From Terriglobia bacterium (GTDB lineage Bacteria; Acidobacteriota; Terriglobia; Acidiferrales; UBA7541): 64,000 nt of DNA. The position numbers and the translations under genes are program-made. The stretch is from the NCBI GenBank assembly GCA_020073585.1, contig JAIQEV010000010.1, forward strand, positions 1-64,000, given 5' to 3'. Of the stretch, positions 55,349 through 64,000 are shown one piece after another; within the stretch, counting starts at the first letter, position 1; each line of letters starts with the position of its first letter. The notes under the pieces were generated by a model. That model saw only the letters and a list, made by a program, of their open reading frames with translations, searched no databases and had not been told where the DNA came from.

Positions 55349-56569
55349 TCACAGCACATCCCGCCGCGGCAGCACCGTCGCCCACTCCCCCGCCTCCAAC
55401 TCGCCGCGCTCCCCATCCACCACCAGAAAACAGTTGGCCCGCCCCAGCGCCGCCACATCCCCCGAACCCTTCCAGTTCAACTCCCGCACCACCGCTTCTC
55501 CGCCGCTCCACTCCACCCGCGCCGGCAGAAAATGCGTCAGCGCGTTCTTCTGCCGCACCGCGGCGCCCAGCCGCGCCCGCAGCAGCGGCAGCGCCCGCGC
55601 CTCCGCCCCGCTCAGTATGTCCACCGCCGCCGTCGCGAACAGCTCGAAGGTCACCATCGTCGAAACCGGATTCCCCGGCAGCCCGAACACCGGCTTGCCC
55701 TGGCAGATCGCGAACACCGCCGGCTTCCCCGGCCGGATGGCCACCGCATCGAAGAAAAACTCCGCACCCAGCTCCCGCAGCACCGGCTCCACCAGATCGT
55801 ACTTTCCCATGGACACCCCGCCCGAGAGCACCAGCACATCCGCCTGCAGCCCCTCCGCGATGTGCGAGCGCAGCACCTCCGTGCGGTCCGGCGCGTTCCC
55901 CAGTTCCACCGACTCGCCGCCCGCGATGCGCACCTGCGCCGCCAGCGAAAGGCTGTTGCTGTTGCGGATCTGAAATGCTCCCGGCGTATCCTCCATCGCC
56001 ACCACTTCGTCGCCCGTGGACAGGATCGCCACCCGCGGCTTCCGGTGCACCGCCACCTGGCAGGCCCCCGCCTGCGCCGCCAGTCCGATCTCCGCAAAGC
56101 CCAGCCGCTGCCCCGCCCGCAGCAGGATGGCCCCCGCTCCGGCCTCGCTGCCCCGCGGCACGATGTTCTGCCCCGCCGCCGCCGCGCGCGCAAACTTCAC
56201 GCGCTCGCCCTCGCGCGTCGTGTGCTCGATCATCACCACTGCGTCCGCCCCCGGCGGCACTCCCGCGCCGGTCATGATCTGCACGCAGCTCCCCGCCACC
56301 AGCGGCACCAGCGACGCATCGCCCGCCTTCCACTCCCCGAAGCACGGCAGCGCCGCTCCCGGCTGCGCCTCCGCCGCGCGCACCGCATACCCGTCGCGCG
56401 TCGCCCGGTCAAACGGCGGATACTCGCGGTCCGCCGCCACGTTTTCCGCCAGCACAAACCCCAGCGCTTCGCGCAACGCGCGGCGCTCCGCCCCCGTCGT
56501 CTTCCGCAAGGCGGAGACTTCGCGAATCACCAGTTGCCGCGCCTGTTCGTAGGAAATCATGGCTTGCAT
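55349..56569 (-). CDS. moeA: Molybdopterin molybdenumtransferase
   Basis: A 406-residue MoeA that inserts molybdenum into adenylated molybdopterin. FDRATRDGYAVRAAEA near residue 60, the RVAILSTGDEVVAMED loop and VLSGGVSMGKYDLVEPVLRE are hallmarks. FGLPGNPVSTMVTFELFATA follows, before the C-terminal domain IV. ATG 56569 or 56560 may be the start. A palindromic repeat pair lies between purA and this gene. With moaC and mogA it forms a late cofactor pathway; moaA, moaE and moaD are not in the window. Confidence 0.93.
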   Translation of the reverse strand: MQAMISYEQARQLVIREVSALRKTTGAERRALREALGFVLAENVAADREYPPFDRATRDGYAVRAAEAQPGAALPCFGEWKAGDASLVPLVAGSCVQIMTGAGVPPGADAVVMIEHTTREGERVKFARAAAAGQNIVPRGSEAGAGAILLRAGQRLGFAEIGLAAQAGACQVAVHRKPRVAILSTGDEVVAMEDTPGAFQIRNSNSLSLAAQVRIAGGESVELGNAPDRTEVLRSHIAEGLQADVLVLSGGVSMGKYDLVEPVLRELGAEFFFDAVAIRPGKPAVFAICQGKPVFGLPGNPVSTMVTFELFATAAVDILSGAEARALPLLRARLGAAVRQKNALTHFLPARVEWSGGEAVVRELNWKGSGDVAALGRANCFLVVDGERGELEAGEWATVLPRRDVL

Positions 56570-56576
56570 GAAAATA

Positions 56577-56634
56577 TGGCGGGCTCAGCCCGCCAGGCCT
56601 TCCGCGATTCCGTGGCGGCGGGCTTCTCCCGCCA
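56577..56634. repeat. Pair of TGGCGGGCTCAGCCCGCCA-type palindromes
   Basis: TGGCGGGCTCAGCCCGCCA (56577-56595) is a near-perfect hairpin. A related TGGCGGCGGGCTTCTCCCGC plus CA is at 56613-56634. Both lie in the purA-moeA gap. A similar GGCGGAATTTATCCCGCC palindrome is at 59610-59627. Confidence 0.75.
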
Positions 56635-56656
56635 TCCTGTCCCCGCTACCGGCCCC

Positions 56657-57955
56657 TCACAGCCACGAGGCAAACAGCGTCCCCGCCGGAATGATGGTCG
56701 CGTCGCGCTCCGGCCCCGTCGAGATCATCCCGATCTCCACCTGCAGATACTCCCCGATGAACTGCAGATAATCCAGCGCCGCCTTCGGCAGGTTTTCTCC
56801 GTCGCGGACGCCGTAGGTGGATTTGCGCCACCCGGGCATGGTCTTGTACTCCGGCGTCACGTGCGCGAACTCCTCCGCCAACGCCGGCATCTCCCGCAGC
56901 GGCGTCCCCTTGTACTTGTACCCCGTGCATACCTGGATCTCCCGCTGCGTATCGAATACGTCCAGCTTGGTGATCACCAGCGAATCCATCCCGTTGATCA
57001 TCTTCGCGTAGCGCAGCACCATCAGGTCCAGCCACCCGCACCGCCGCGGGCGCCCCGTCACCGCTCCGTACTCCTTGCCCCGGTCGCGCACTTCCTGCGC
57101 GTCCAGGTCCGGCATCTCCGTGGGGAACGGCCCGCCGCCCACCCGCGTGGTGTACGCCTTCGAGACGTTCAGCACCGCCTTGATCTTCGTCGGCGGCACA
57201 CCCAGCCCCGTGCTGGCCCCGCCCGAGGTCGCATTCGACGACGTCACGTACGGATACGTCCCGTGATCGATGTCCAGCATCGTCCCCTGGGCGCCCTCGA
57301 ACAGCACCGACTTCCCTTTATCCAGCGCCCCGTTCAGCAACGCCGAGGTGTCCGTGATGTACCCGCGGATCTTCTCGCCCATCTTCAGCGTCTCTTCGAT
57401 CGCCCCGCTGAAGTCCAACGCCACGCCGTAGGCGTCCCTGGCCAGCGCGCTCTTTTCCGCGATCACCCGCTGCGCCTTCTCCCGGAACTGCTGCGCATCC
57501 AGCAGGTCGCACACGCGCAGCCCGCGCCGCGCCATCTTGTCCTCGTACGCCGGACCGATCCCCTGGGACGTCGTCCCGATCTTGTTCTTGCCCCGCGCTG
57601 TCTCCGCGGCCTTGTCCAGCTCCCGGTGATACGGGAAAATCAGGTGCGCGCGATTGCTCACGTGCAGCCGCCCGTTCACGTCGATCCCGGCCTTCGCCAG
57701 CGTCTCGATCTCGTTCACCAGCGCTCCCGGGTCCACCACCACGCCCGTCCCGATCACCGCCTGCTGCTGCGGCCGCAGAATTCCGCACGGAATCAACTGC
57801 AGCACGAAGCGCTGCCCGTCGAAAATCACCGTATGCCCGGCGTTGTGCCCGCCCGCGCAGCGCGCGATGTAATCAAACGAAGCGGCCAGGTAATCCACCA
57901 CCTTGCCTTTGCCCTCGTCTCCCCACTGCGCGCCCACCACCACAACCGATTTCAT
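56657..57955 (-). CDS. purA: Adenylosuccinate synthetase
   Basis: A 432-residue GTP-dependent enzyme converting IMP and aspartate to adenylosuccinate in AMP synthesis. The P-loop VVGAQWGDEGKGKVVDYLA and IMP-site GGHNAGHTVIF are complete. GTTSQGIGPAYEDKMARRGL, GAQGTMLDIDHGTYPYVTSS and GRPRRCGWLDLMVLRYA follow in order. ATG 57955 matches the family start. It is upstream of moeA on the same strand with an 87-base repeat-containing gap. Confidence 0.96.
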   Translation of the reverse strand: MKSVVVVGAQWGDEGKGKVVDYLAASFDYIARCAGGHNAGHTVIFDGQRFVLQLIPCGILRPQQQAVIGTGVVVDPGALVNEIETLAKAGIDVNGRLHVSNRAHLIFPYHRELDKAAETARGKNKIGTTSQGIGPAYEDKMARRGLRVCDLLDAQQFREKAQRVIAEKSALARDAYGVALDFSGAIEETLKMGEKIRGYITDTSALLNGALDKGKSVLFEGAQGTMLDIDHGTYPYVTSSNATSGGASTGLGVPPTKIKAVLNVSKAYTTRVGGGPFPTEMPDLDAQEVRDRGKEYGAVTGRPRRCGWLDLMVLRYAKMINGMDSLVITKLDVFDTQREIQVCTGYKYKGTPLREMPALAEEFAHVTPEYKTMPGWRKSTYGVRDGENLPKAALDYLQFIGEYLQVEIGMISTGPERDATIIPAGTLFASWL

Positions 57956-58109
57956 CCTTGGCCTCTCGAACCACTCGCACCCTTCCCCCTCCAACTCCGC
58001 GCTCCAGGGAAATTTCAGGTGGGAATCCTCGCAAAAACTGCGGAAACAGCATCCTACGCCCGCCCCGCCGCCAACGCAAGCAATCGCTGCCGGCCGCGGG
58101 ACGCCGCCA

Positions 58110-58697
58110 CTACCAGGAAACTTCCCGGTACCGGAAACAGCTCACCAGATGATCGTTCACCATTCCCGTCGCCTGCATGTGCGCGTAGCAGATCGTCGAG
58201 CCCACGAACCCGAATCCCCGCTTCTTCAGATCCTTGCTCAGCGCATCGGATTCCGCCGCCTTCGCCGGAATCTCCTGCAGCGTCTTCCACGCGTTCCGCT
58301 TCGGCTTGCCGTTCACGAACCGCCAGATGTAGGCGTCGAACGTCCCGAACTCCTCCTGCACCTGCAAGAACGCCCGCGCATTCCCGATCGCCGCCGCAAT
58401 CTTCATGCGGTTGCGGATGATCCCCGCGTCCTTCAGCAGCGCCTGCACCTTGCGCTCGCCGTACCGCGCCACCTTCTCCGCATCGAACCCGTCAAACACT
58501 TCCCGGTAGCGCTCGCGCTTGCGCAGGATCGTATCCCAGCTCAGCCCCGCCTGCGCCCCCTCCAGGATGAGGAACTCGAACAGTTTCCGGTCGTCGTGCA
58601 CCGGCACGCCCCACTCCGCATCGTGGTACGGAATGCTCCACTCATTCCGCGCCCACGCGCAGCGCATCACCGGCTTTTCGGACACACCCATCAGCAC
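58110..58697 (-). CDS. tag: DNA-3-methyladenine glycosylase I
   Basis: A 195-residue base-excision repair glycosylase. The zinc ligands are visible in MRCAWARN (Cys), IPYHDAEWGVPVHDDRKLFE (His) and the C-terminal MVNDHLVSCFRY (His, Cys). The helix region LILEGAQAGLSWDTILRKRE is the family core. The start is ATG 58697 or 58691. Single gene; its start is 36 bases after the methyltransferase stop. Confidence 0.94.
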   Translation of the reverse strand: MLMGVSEKPVMRCAWARNEWSIPYHDAEWGVPVHDDRKLFEFLILEGAQAGLSWDTILRKRERYREVFDGFDAEKVARYGERKVQALLKDAGIIRNRMKIAAAIGNARAFLQVQEEFGTFDAYIWRFVNGKPKRNAWKTLQEIPAKAAESDALSKDLKKRGFGFVGSTICYAHMQATGMVNDHLVSCFRYREVSW

Positions 58698-58733
58698 CGC
58701 CTAAGCCGGCAGGCAGAAACTTTTCCGCGCCGG

Positions 58734-59534
58734 CTACCGCTTTTTGGAGTGAATTATAATCGTGTTCCCGCCGAGCAGCACCGGATCGGACGCCAGCTCT
58801 TCCGTCCAGCGATCCTTGCGCCGCGCTTCCGGCGTCAGCTTGGCCAGCAGCCGGATGAGCGCCACGAGCGGCCAGTACAGCCACTGGTTGGCCTTCTTGC
58901 GGTCCCGGTAGACGCCCTGAATCGCAAACCCGTTCTTCTCCAGGTAGTAGCGGATTTCGTTGTAGCCGATGGGATTCGCGTGCACCGCGATCTCGTCCTT
59001 CCCGGCATAGTCGAAATTGATCTTGGTCTTGGACTGGTCGGAGAGCGGCTTGAAGTGCGACGTGTACCCGAACAGCAGCCACTTCAGCCGCTCCTCGATG
59101 TTCATGATGTTCGGCACGCTGAGGATCAGGTGCCCGCCCGGCTTCAGCAGCCTCTGGTATTCCCGGAAGGCGTTCGGCGGCGAATCGATGTGCTCCAGCC
59201 CGTCCAGCGACGCGATGTACTCGAACGATTCCGAGGCGTACGGCAGCGTCCCCGAGAGGTCCCCGCGCTTGATCTCCACCCCGTCCAGCCGGAACAGCTC
59301 GGAATAGAGGTCGCAGCTGCGCACCTCGAACCCCGCGGCCACCAGCCGCTCCGCCAGCGCGCCCTCGCCCGCCGGGCAGTCCAGGATTCTCCCGCGCGGC
59401 ATCGGCTCCAGGATCTTCATCACCGTGGAGTGCAGCCCCGGCCGCGACATCGCCTGCGGGCCGCGCTCCCCCGCCAGCACCGGCGGGTGCGAGGGTGGTT
59501 TTATCTTTCGTGTTGCGGGTTCCGCTGTGGCCAT
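58734..59534 (-). CDS. SAM-dependent methyltransferase (class I)
   Basis: A 266-residue protein with a Rossmann methyltransferase core. Motif I is GRILDCPAGEGALAERLVA, the acidic loop is VRSCDLYSELF, and motif IV-like YIASLDGLEHIDSP precedes LKPGGHLILSVPNIMN. The C-terminal region has one hydrophobic stretch (WPLVALIRLLAKL), suggesting membrane association. Substrate unknown, perhaps a lipid or quinone-like acceptor. A palindromic GTTGACCGCTTCGCGGTCAC element 47-66 bases upstream offers a -35 (TTGACC) and AAAAAT as -10. Confidence 0.8.
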   Translation of the reverse strand: MATAEPATRKIKPPSHPPVLAGERGPQAMSRPGLHSTVMKILEPMPRGRILDCPAGEGALAERLVAAGFEVRSCDLYSELFRLDGVEIKRGDLSGTLPYASESFEYIASLDGLEHIDSPPNAFREYQRLLKPGGHLILSVPNIMNIEERLKWLLFGYTSHFKPLSDQSKTKINFDYAGKDEIAVHANPIGYNEIRYYLEKNGFAIQGVYRDRKKANQWLYWPLVALIRLLAKLTPEARRKDRWTEELASDPVLLGGNTIIIHSKKR

Positions 59535-59580
59535 TGTGCAGGGGCGGAGTTCCGTCCGCCCTCCCTTCCGCATTTTTTCC

Positions 59581-59600
59581 GTGACCGCGAAGCGGTCAAC
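59581..59600 (-). promoter_or_regulatory. GTTGACCGCTTCGCGGTCAC element upstream of the methyltransferase gene
   Basis: On the minus strand GTTGACCGCTTCGCGGTCAC gives TTGACC (59599-59594). After 16 bases AAAAAT (59577-59572) is a weak -10. The predicted start of transcription is about 30 bases before the methyltransferase ATG (59534). The sequence is identical to the copy at 40328-40347, where no promoter role is evident. Confidence 0.45.
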
Positions 59601-59605
59601 ATAGC

Positions 59606-59654
59606 GCCGGCGGAATTTATCCCGCCAACTTCCGCTGCCAGCGCTTCCGCCGGC
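59606..59654. repeat. Inverted repeat after trxA
   Basis: GCCGGCGGAA (59606-59615) and TTCCGCCGGC (59645-59654) are exact inverted arms 29 bases apart, with GGCGGAATTTATCCCGCC nested inside. It lies immediately after the trxA stop on the minus strand and could form its 3' end, though there is no U-run. Confidence 0.65.
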
Positions 59655-59658
59655 TGCC

Positions 59659-59994
59659 TTACCCCAGATGCCGGTCCAGCGCCTTGGTGATCTGATCCTT
59701 GGGCACCGCGCCCACGATCTGGTCCACCACCTGCCCGTCCTTGAACACCAGCAGCGTCGGAATCCCGCGGATGTTGAAGCGCCCCGCCGAATTCATGGCC
59801 TCGTCCACGTTCAGCTTGGTCACCTTCACCTTGCCCGCGTAGTCGTGAGCCACTTCCGCTACCGTGGGCGCCAGCATCTTGCACGGCCGGCACCATTCCG
59901 CCCAGAAGTCCACCACCACCGGCTGCGTCTTGCTCGCCGCGATCACCTCGGCTTCGAAATTCCCGTCGTTCACTGCCAGTACGTTCTCTGCCAT
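59659..59994 (-). CDS. trxA: Thioredoxin with WCRPC active site
   Basis: A 111-residue thioredoxin. The fold is complete: [20 protein letters not shown] with Cys35 and Cys38, and the cis-Pro loop [20 protein letters not shown]. The active site is W-C-R-P-C rather than the usual W-C-G-P-C, which should change redox potential or partner choice. ATG 59994 gives normal length; the frame extends 45 codons upstream into glgA without similarity. It is 49 bases after the glgA stop on the same strand. Confidence 0.93.
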   Translation of the reverse strand: MAENVLAVNDGNFEAEVIAASKTQPVVVDFWAEWCRPCKMLAPTVAEVAHDYAGKVKVTKLNVDEAMNSAGRFNIRGIPTLLVFKDGQVVDQIVGAVPKDQITKALDRHLG

Positions 59995-60043
59995 GTTCGT
60001 TGTCCTCGATGGGTGGCCGTAAGCTACCCCGTTTTTTTTCACT

Positions 60044-61528
60044 CTATTTAGATGTTGCCGTTGAAATTTGGTTTCGTGCCGGGTGTCCCGGTCCGCGCAG
60101 CCCGCGCGCCGCCTCGTACAGCTTCGCATATTCCGCGGCCGCGGCCCGCCACGAAAAATCCTTGGCCATGCCGTTCAGCTGGATGCGCCGCCAGATGCGC
60201 TCATCCGCGTGCGCCTCGAGCGCGCGCCGCAGGGACTCCAGCATCGCCTCGCCCGTGTACTCCGCGAACTTGAATCCCGTGCCCGTCCCGTGCTCCAGGT
60301 CGAACTCCTCAATGGTATCATCCAGCCCGCCTGTCGCGCGCACTACCGGCACCGTCCCGTAGCGCAAGCTGTAGATCTGGTTCAGCCCGCAGGGCTCGTA
60401 GTGCGACGGCATCAGGAAGATATCCGCCCCGGCCTCGATCTTGTGCGCCAGCGCGCTGTCGTAGGCGATCTTCACCGCGAACCGCCCCGGAAACTCCCTG
60501 GCCAGCTCCCGGAACAGTTTCTCGTAGCGCGCCTCGCCCGTCCCCAGCGCCACCACGGATACCTCTTCCTTCATCAGCTCGTGCGCCTGCTCCGCGATCA
60601 GATCGAAGCCCTTCTGCCCCGCGAAGCGCGACACCATCCCGATCAGCGCCCGCTCCCCATCCTCCGCGCGCAGCCGGAAGATCTTCCGCAGCTCCCGCTT
60701 GCACGCCTGCTTGCCGCTCAGCTCCCGCGCCGAATAGTTCGCCGCGAGGTGCTCGTCCGTCTCCGGATTCCACACCGCGTAGTCCGCTCCGTTCAAAATC
60801 CCCCGCAGCCGCTCCCGCCGCTCGCGCACCACGCCGTCCAGCCCGTGCCCGTATTCCGCCGTCTGAATCTCTTCCGCGTACTTCCGGCTCACCGTCGTCA
60901 GGTAATCCGCATACACCAGCCCGCCCTTCAGCAGATTCACCTTGCCGTAAAACTCCAGCCCTCCCGGGTGATACACGCTCTCCGGAATCCCCGCATGCTG
61001 GATCGCCTCGTGGCTGCACTGCCCGTGATATCCGATGTTGTGGATGGTGAAGACCACCGGCAGATCCTTCACCTGCGGATCTTCCGCGTACTGCGAGCGC
61101 AGCAGCACCGGCACCAGCGCCGTCTGCCAGTCGTGGCAGTGCACCACCTCCGCCGGCCACACCTGCTTCACGATCTCGATCGCCGCCCGGCAGAACTCCC
61201 CGAAGCGCTCCGCGTTGTCCGGATAATCCTTGCCGTGCTCCCCGTACAAATGCCCCCGGTCGAAGTACGCCGCATCGTCCACCAAAAAGTAGCGCACCCC
61301 GTGCCGCGTCCCGCCGTCCTCGATCACCGGAAAGCGCAGTTGCCCGCCCACCGGGATCGTCAGGCTGCGCAGCACCGCCCCCGGCTTCGTTCCCCGGTAG
61401 CGCGGCAGCACCACCGCCACTTCCTCTCCCAGCTCCGCCAGCGCCTTGGGCAGCCCTTCGATGACGTCGGCGAGCCCACCCGTCTTCGCATACGGCAATC
61501 CTTCGCTCGCTACAAACAGTATCTTCAT
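60044..61528 (-). CDS. glgA: Glycogen synthase (ADP-glucose type)
   Basis: A 494-residue GT5 glycosyltransferase elongating alpha-1,4-glucan from ADP-glucose. The ADP-glucose motif YAKTGGLADVIEGLPKALAE is at residue ~13. VVFTIHNIGYHGQCSHEAIQ and the C-terminal donor site LMPSHYEPCGLNQIYSLRYG (with catalytic Glu) are intact. Length is typical (about 480). No other glg gene is nearby; trxA follows. Confidence 0.95.
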   Translation of the reverse strand: MKILFVASEGLPYAKTGGLADVIEGLPKALAELGEEVAVVLPRYRGTKPGAVLRSLTIPVGGQLRFPVIEDGGTRHGVRYFLVDDAAYFDRGHLYGEHGKDYPDNAERFGEFCRAAIEIVKQVWPAEVVHCHDWQTALVPVLLRSQYAEDPQVKDLPVVFTIHNIGYHGQCSHEAIQHAGIPESVYHPGGLEFYGKVNLLKGGLVYADYLTTVSRKYAEEIQTAEYGHGLDGVVRERRERLRGILNGADYAVWNPETDEHLAANYSARELSGKQACKRELRKIFRLRAEDGERALIGMVSRFAGQKGFDLIAEQAHELMKEEVSVVALGTGEARYEKLFRELAREFPGRFAVKIAYDSALAHKIEAGADIFLMPSHYEPCGLNQIYSLRYGTVPVVRATGGLDDTIEEFDLEHGTGTGFKFAEYTGEAMLESLRRALEAHADERIWRRIQLNGMAKDFSWRAAAAEYAKLYEAARGLRGPGHPARNQISTATSK

Positions 61529-61665
61529 TGTCCGGTCCGCAACCGGCCTACGCTACCGAACCCCTGCCACCCCGTCAAGCCGCCGCGCCTCGCGCTTCCG
61601 CATCGAGGCTCGCTCCCCCTGCGTTGACATGCCCTCCGCATCGGCCTACGATTTCTTGATGGGGG

Positions 61666-63837
61666 ATGGAGACCTTCCCCATGAGCAGCCCAGTCCTACA
61701 ACGCTCCCCTTTGATCGGCTTGGCCCTCGGCCACTACCGCATCCTCGAAAAGATCGGCCAGGGCAGCATGGGCGACGTCTACCTCGCCCGCGACGAGCAC
61801 CTCGACCGCCAGGTGGCCATCAAGGTCCTGCCCGCAGGCACCTTCTCCGATGAATCCACCCGCAAACGCTTCCACCAGGAAGCCCTGTTCCTCTCTCAGA
61901 TCAATCATCCCGGAATCGCCACCATCTACGATTTCGACACTCAGGAAAACATCGATTTCCTCGTCACCGAATACATTCCCGGCGTCTCCCTCAGCGAAAA
62001 ACTCGCCCAGGGGCTCCTGGCCGAAGGTGAAATCCTCCCGCTGGCTTTGCAGCTTGTCAGCGCACTGCTCGCCGCCCACTCTCACGGCCTGATTCATCGC
62101 GACCTCAAGCCTTCCAACTTGCGTCTCATGCCCGATGGCCGCCTCAAACTCCTCGACTTCGGCCTCGCGCAGTCTCTTCCCTCCGTCTCCGGCACCGGTT
62201 CCACCGGTTCCACCGACAACACTTCCGGCTCCTTCGCCGGGACCCTCTGCTACATGCCCCCCGAGCAATTCCAGGGGCAGCCCCCCGACGCGCGCTCCGA
62301 CATCTACGCCGTGGGCGTGATCCTCTACGAAATGGCCACCGGACACCGCCCCTTCGAGCAGAAGCTCCTCACTTCCTTCTCCGAGGCCGTCCTTCATCAG
62401 CGCCCCCCGGCTCCCCGCGGCCTGCGTCCCGATCTCTCCCCGCGCCTGGAACAGATCCTCCTGCGCTGCCTCGAGAAAAATCCCGAATTCCGCTATCAGT
62501 CCTGCGCCGACCTTCTCGCCGATCTCAAGCGCGCCGCCATTCCCGACACCCAGGCGGAATCCTCTCTCGCCGTCCTCTACTTCGAAAATCTCGCCGGCCG
62601 CCCCGAGGAGGAATACTTCCGCGACGGCATCACCGAGGACATCACCACCGAGCTCTCCCGCATCAACGGTCTGCGCGTCTTCTCCCGCTCCGCTGTCCTC
62701 CCCTACCGCGACAAGCCCGTCACTCCCTTCCAGCTCGGCATCCAGCTCGGCGCTTCCCACGTCCTCGAAGGCAGCCTGCGCCGCGAAGGCGACCACCTGC
62801 GCATCACCGCCAAACTCGTCGAGACCCGCAACGCCCACTGCCTCTGGGCCGAACGCTACGACCGCCAGATCTCCGACGTCTTCGCCATCCAGGACGAGAT
62901 CGCCAGCAACATCGCCCGCTCCCTGCGCCTCGTGCTCAGCGACCAGGATCGCCGCGCCATCGAAAAACTTCCCACCGCCGACATCAATGCTTACGACTTC
63001 TACCTCCGCGGCCGCCAGTTCTTCCGCCAGTTCCGCCGCAAGGGTTTCGACTTCGCCCGCCAGATGTTTGCCCGCGCCATCGAGATTGATCCCGCCTACG
63101 CCCGCGCCTATGCCGGCATCGCCGACTGTTCCGCCTTCCTCTATATGTACTGGGATTCCACCGCGGACAACCTGCGCCAGGCCGACGAGGCCAGCCGCAA
63201 AGCCCTCGAGCTCGACCCCGACCTCGCCGAAGCCCATGCCTCGCGCGGCCTCACCGCTTCCCTGCAGAAACAGTACGCTGAAGCCGAACGCGAGCTTCAA
63301 ATCGCCATCCGCCTCGGCCCCAAGCTCTTCGAGCCGTACTACTTTCTCGCGCGCAGTTGTTACGCCCAGGGAAAACTCAAGGAGGCCGCCACCTGGTTCG
63401 AGCGCGCCAGTGCCGGCTATCCCGAGGACTACCAAGCCCCCTTGCTCCTGGCCAGTTCTCTCCGCGGCCTCGGCCGCCTTCAAGAAGCCGAAGCCGCCTA
63501 CCGCCGCGGCCTCCTCGCCGCGGAAAAACATCTCGAACTCCATCCCGACGACGCCCGCGCCCTCTACCTCGGCGCCATCGCTCTCTCCCAGCTCGGCGAC
63601 AAGCCTCGCAGCAGCGAATGGGCCGAGCGCGCCCTGGCCATGGAACCCGACGAGCCCCAGGTCCTCTATAACGTCGCCTGCGTCTACGCGCTTCTGGAGG
63701 AAGCGGAAAAGGCTCTCACCTGCCTGGAAAAATCCGTTACCCGCTGCTGGGGCCAGCGCGAATGGATGCAGCACGATCCCGACCTCGCTCTCCTTCGCGG
63801 CCACCCCCGCTTCCAGGCCATCCTGAAATCCAGGTAG
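61666..63837 (+). CDS. Serine/threonine protein kinase with TolB-like and TPR regions
   Basis: A 723-residue signalling protein. Residues ~20-285 are a Hanks-type kinase with EKIGQGSMGDVYLARD, VAIKVL (Lys), HRDLKPSNLRLMPDG and LLDFGLAQS. About 295-430 is a TolB/FlgO-like segment (SLAVLYFENLAGRPEEEYFR, then LGIQLGASHVLEGSLRREGD). About 440-715 holds several TPRs (for example FARAIEIDPAYARAYAGIAD). No transmembrane segment is evident, so it is probably cytosolic. The start is METF at 61666 or MSSP at 61681. This architecture is frequent in Acidobacteriota. It stands alone; the stimulus and substrates are unknown. Confidence 0.9.
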   Translation: METFPMSSPVLQRSPLIGLALGHYRILEKIGQGSMGDVYLARDEHLDRQVAIKVLPAGTFSDESTRKRFHQEALFLSQINHPGIATIYDFDTQENIDFLVTEYIPGVSLSEKLAQGLLAEGEILPLALQLVSALLAAHSHGLIHRDLKPSNLRLMPDGRLKLLDFGLAQSLPSVSGTGSTGSTDNTSGSFAGTLCYMPPEQFQGQPPDARSDIYAVGVILYEMATGHRPFEQKLLTSFSEAVLHQRPPAPRGLRPDLSPRLEQILLRCLEKNPEFRYQSCADLLADLKRAAIPDTQAESSLAVLYFENLAGRPEEEYFRDGITEDITTELSRINGLRVFSRSAVLPYRDKPVTPFQLGIQLGASHVLEGSLRREGDHLRITAKLVETRNAHCLWAERYDRQISDVFAIQDEIASNIARSLRLVLSDQDRRAIEKLPTADINAYDFYLRGRQFFRQFRRKGFDFARQMFARAIEIDPAYARAYAGIADCSAFLYMYWDSTADNLRQADEASRKALELDPDLAEAHASRGLTASLQKQYAEAERELQIAIRLGPKLFEPYYFLARSCYAQGKLKEAATWFERASAGYPEDYQAPLLLASSLRGLGRLQEAEAAYRRGLLAAEKHLELHPDDARALYLGAIALSQLGDKPRSSEWAERALAMEPDEPQVLYNVACVYALLEEAEKALTCLEKSVTRCWGQREWMQHDPDLALLRGHPRFQAILKSR

Positions 63838-64000
63838 ATCTTCTGCGGCTGCCCCTCGCCTTTTGAGCATGGGTCTTCTGACTTTTTCCCCGGAAGAATC
63901 CCCCAGCGCCAGCCAAAACCCCTAGAAACCTCAACAGCAAGGGAACTCCCGTTCATCGTTCCTTTTTTCCTTCTCGCCCTGGTCAGCAATCAAGAGTACG

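Noticed and set aside
55532-58420. A 962-codon plus-strand open frame opposite moeA and purA
   Set aside because: Antisense to two clear enzymes, with Arg/His/Gln-rich sequence and no domain.
63838-64000. A possible gene start at the right edge
   Set aside because: No frame with a ribosome site or recognisable sequence; I see nothing but non-coding DNA here.

Overview
The window is GC-rich, densely coding bacterial chromosome with no rRNA, tRNA, CRISPR array, prophage or insertion sequence that I can see. Gene content suggests an Acidobacteriota-like organism. The pointers are two divergent complex I (nuo) gene sets, a bacillithiol-type BshA, a DUF5818-like secreted protein, a serine/threonine kinase fused to TolB-like and TPR regions, and a 'YHVQTE' hypothetical protein. 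This taxonomic reading is an inference from family knowledge, not a database result.

Layout. 1-5.4 kb: a minus-strand run (partial M24-type peptidase, YggU, old yellow enzyme, YggS) divergent from tmk-holB and an Hfq-like gene, then a hotdog thioesterase. 5.5-10.8 kb: bshA, a transglutaminase-like gene, a minus-strand ECF sigma/zinc anti-sigma/DUF5818/cytochrome c module, and a flavin reductase-like gene. 11.2-14.3 kb: an orphan LytS-type histidine kinase, ribA, thiS and an unknown gene. 14.3-27.6 kb (+): nuo cluster 1 (A, C, D, E-F fusion, G, H, J, K, L, M, N). 27.7-39.0 kb (-): nuo cluster 2 (C, D, H, J, K, L, M, N) running without a break into F0 ATP synthase genes (atpZ, atpI, atpB, atpE). 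The two clusters converge on one bidirectional terminator at 27689-27720. 39-45.6 kb: a K+ channel/TrkA protein, acyl-CoA dehydrogenase, thiolase and an AsmA-like protein. 46-52 kb: a tripartite RND efflux operon with its own terminator. 52-58 kb (-): purA, moeA, moaC, a response regulator, mogA, proC and a detached second nuoA. 58-64 kb: tag, a methyltransferase, trxA, glgA and the kinase-TolB-TPR protein.

How the genes work together. The core is respiratory energy conservation. Cluster 1 carries the NADH-oxidising arm (NuoEF, NuoG); cluster 2 lacks it but is joined to the membrane sector of ATP synthase. Neither cluster contains nuoB or nuoI, so these must lie elsewhere and may be shared. 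The second nuoA sits about 13 kb away from cluster 2.

Non-coding structure is rich. There are at least four families of short interspersed palindromic elements. One (consensus GTTGACCGCTTMGCGGTCAC) repeatedly overlaps a good -35 box, including a diverged copy in the nuoA promoter. Two other families supply stop codons to the cytochrome c and thiolase genes.
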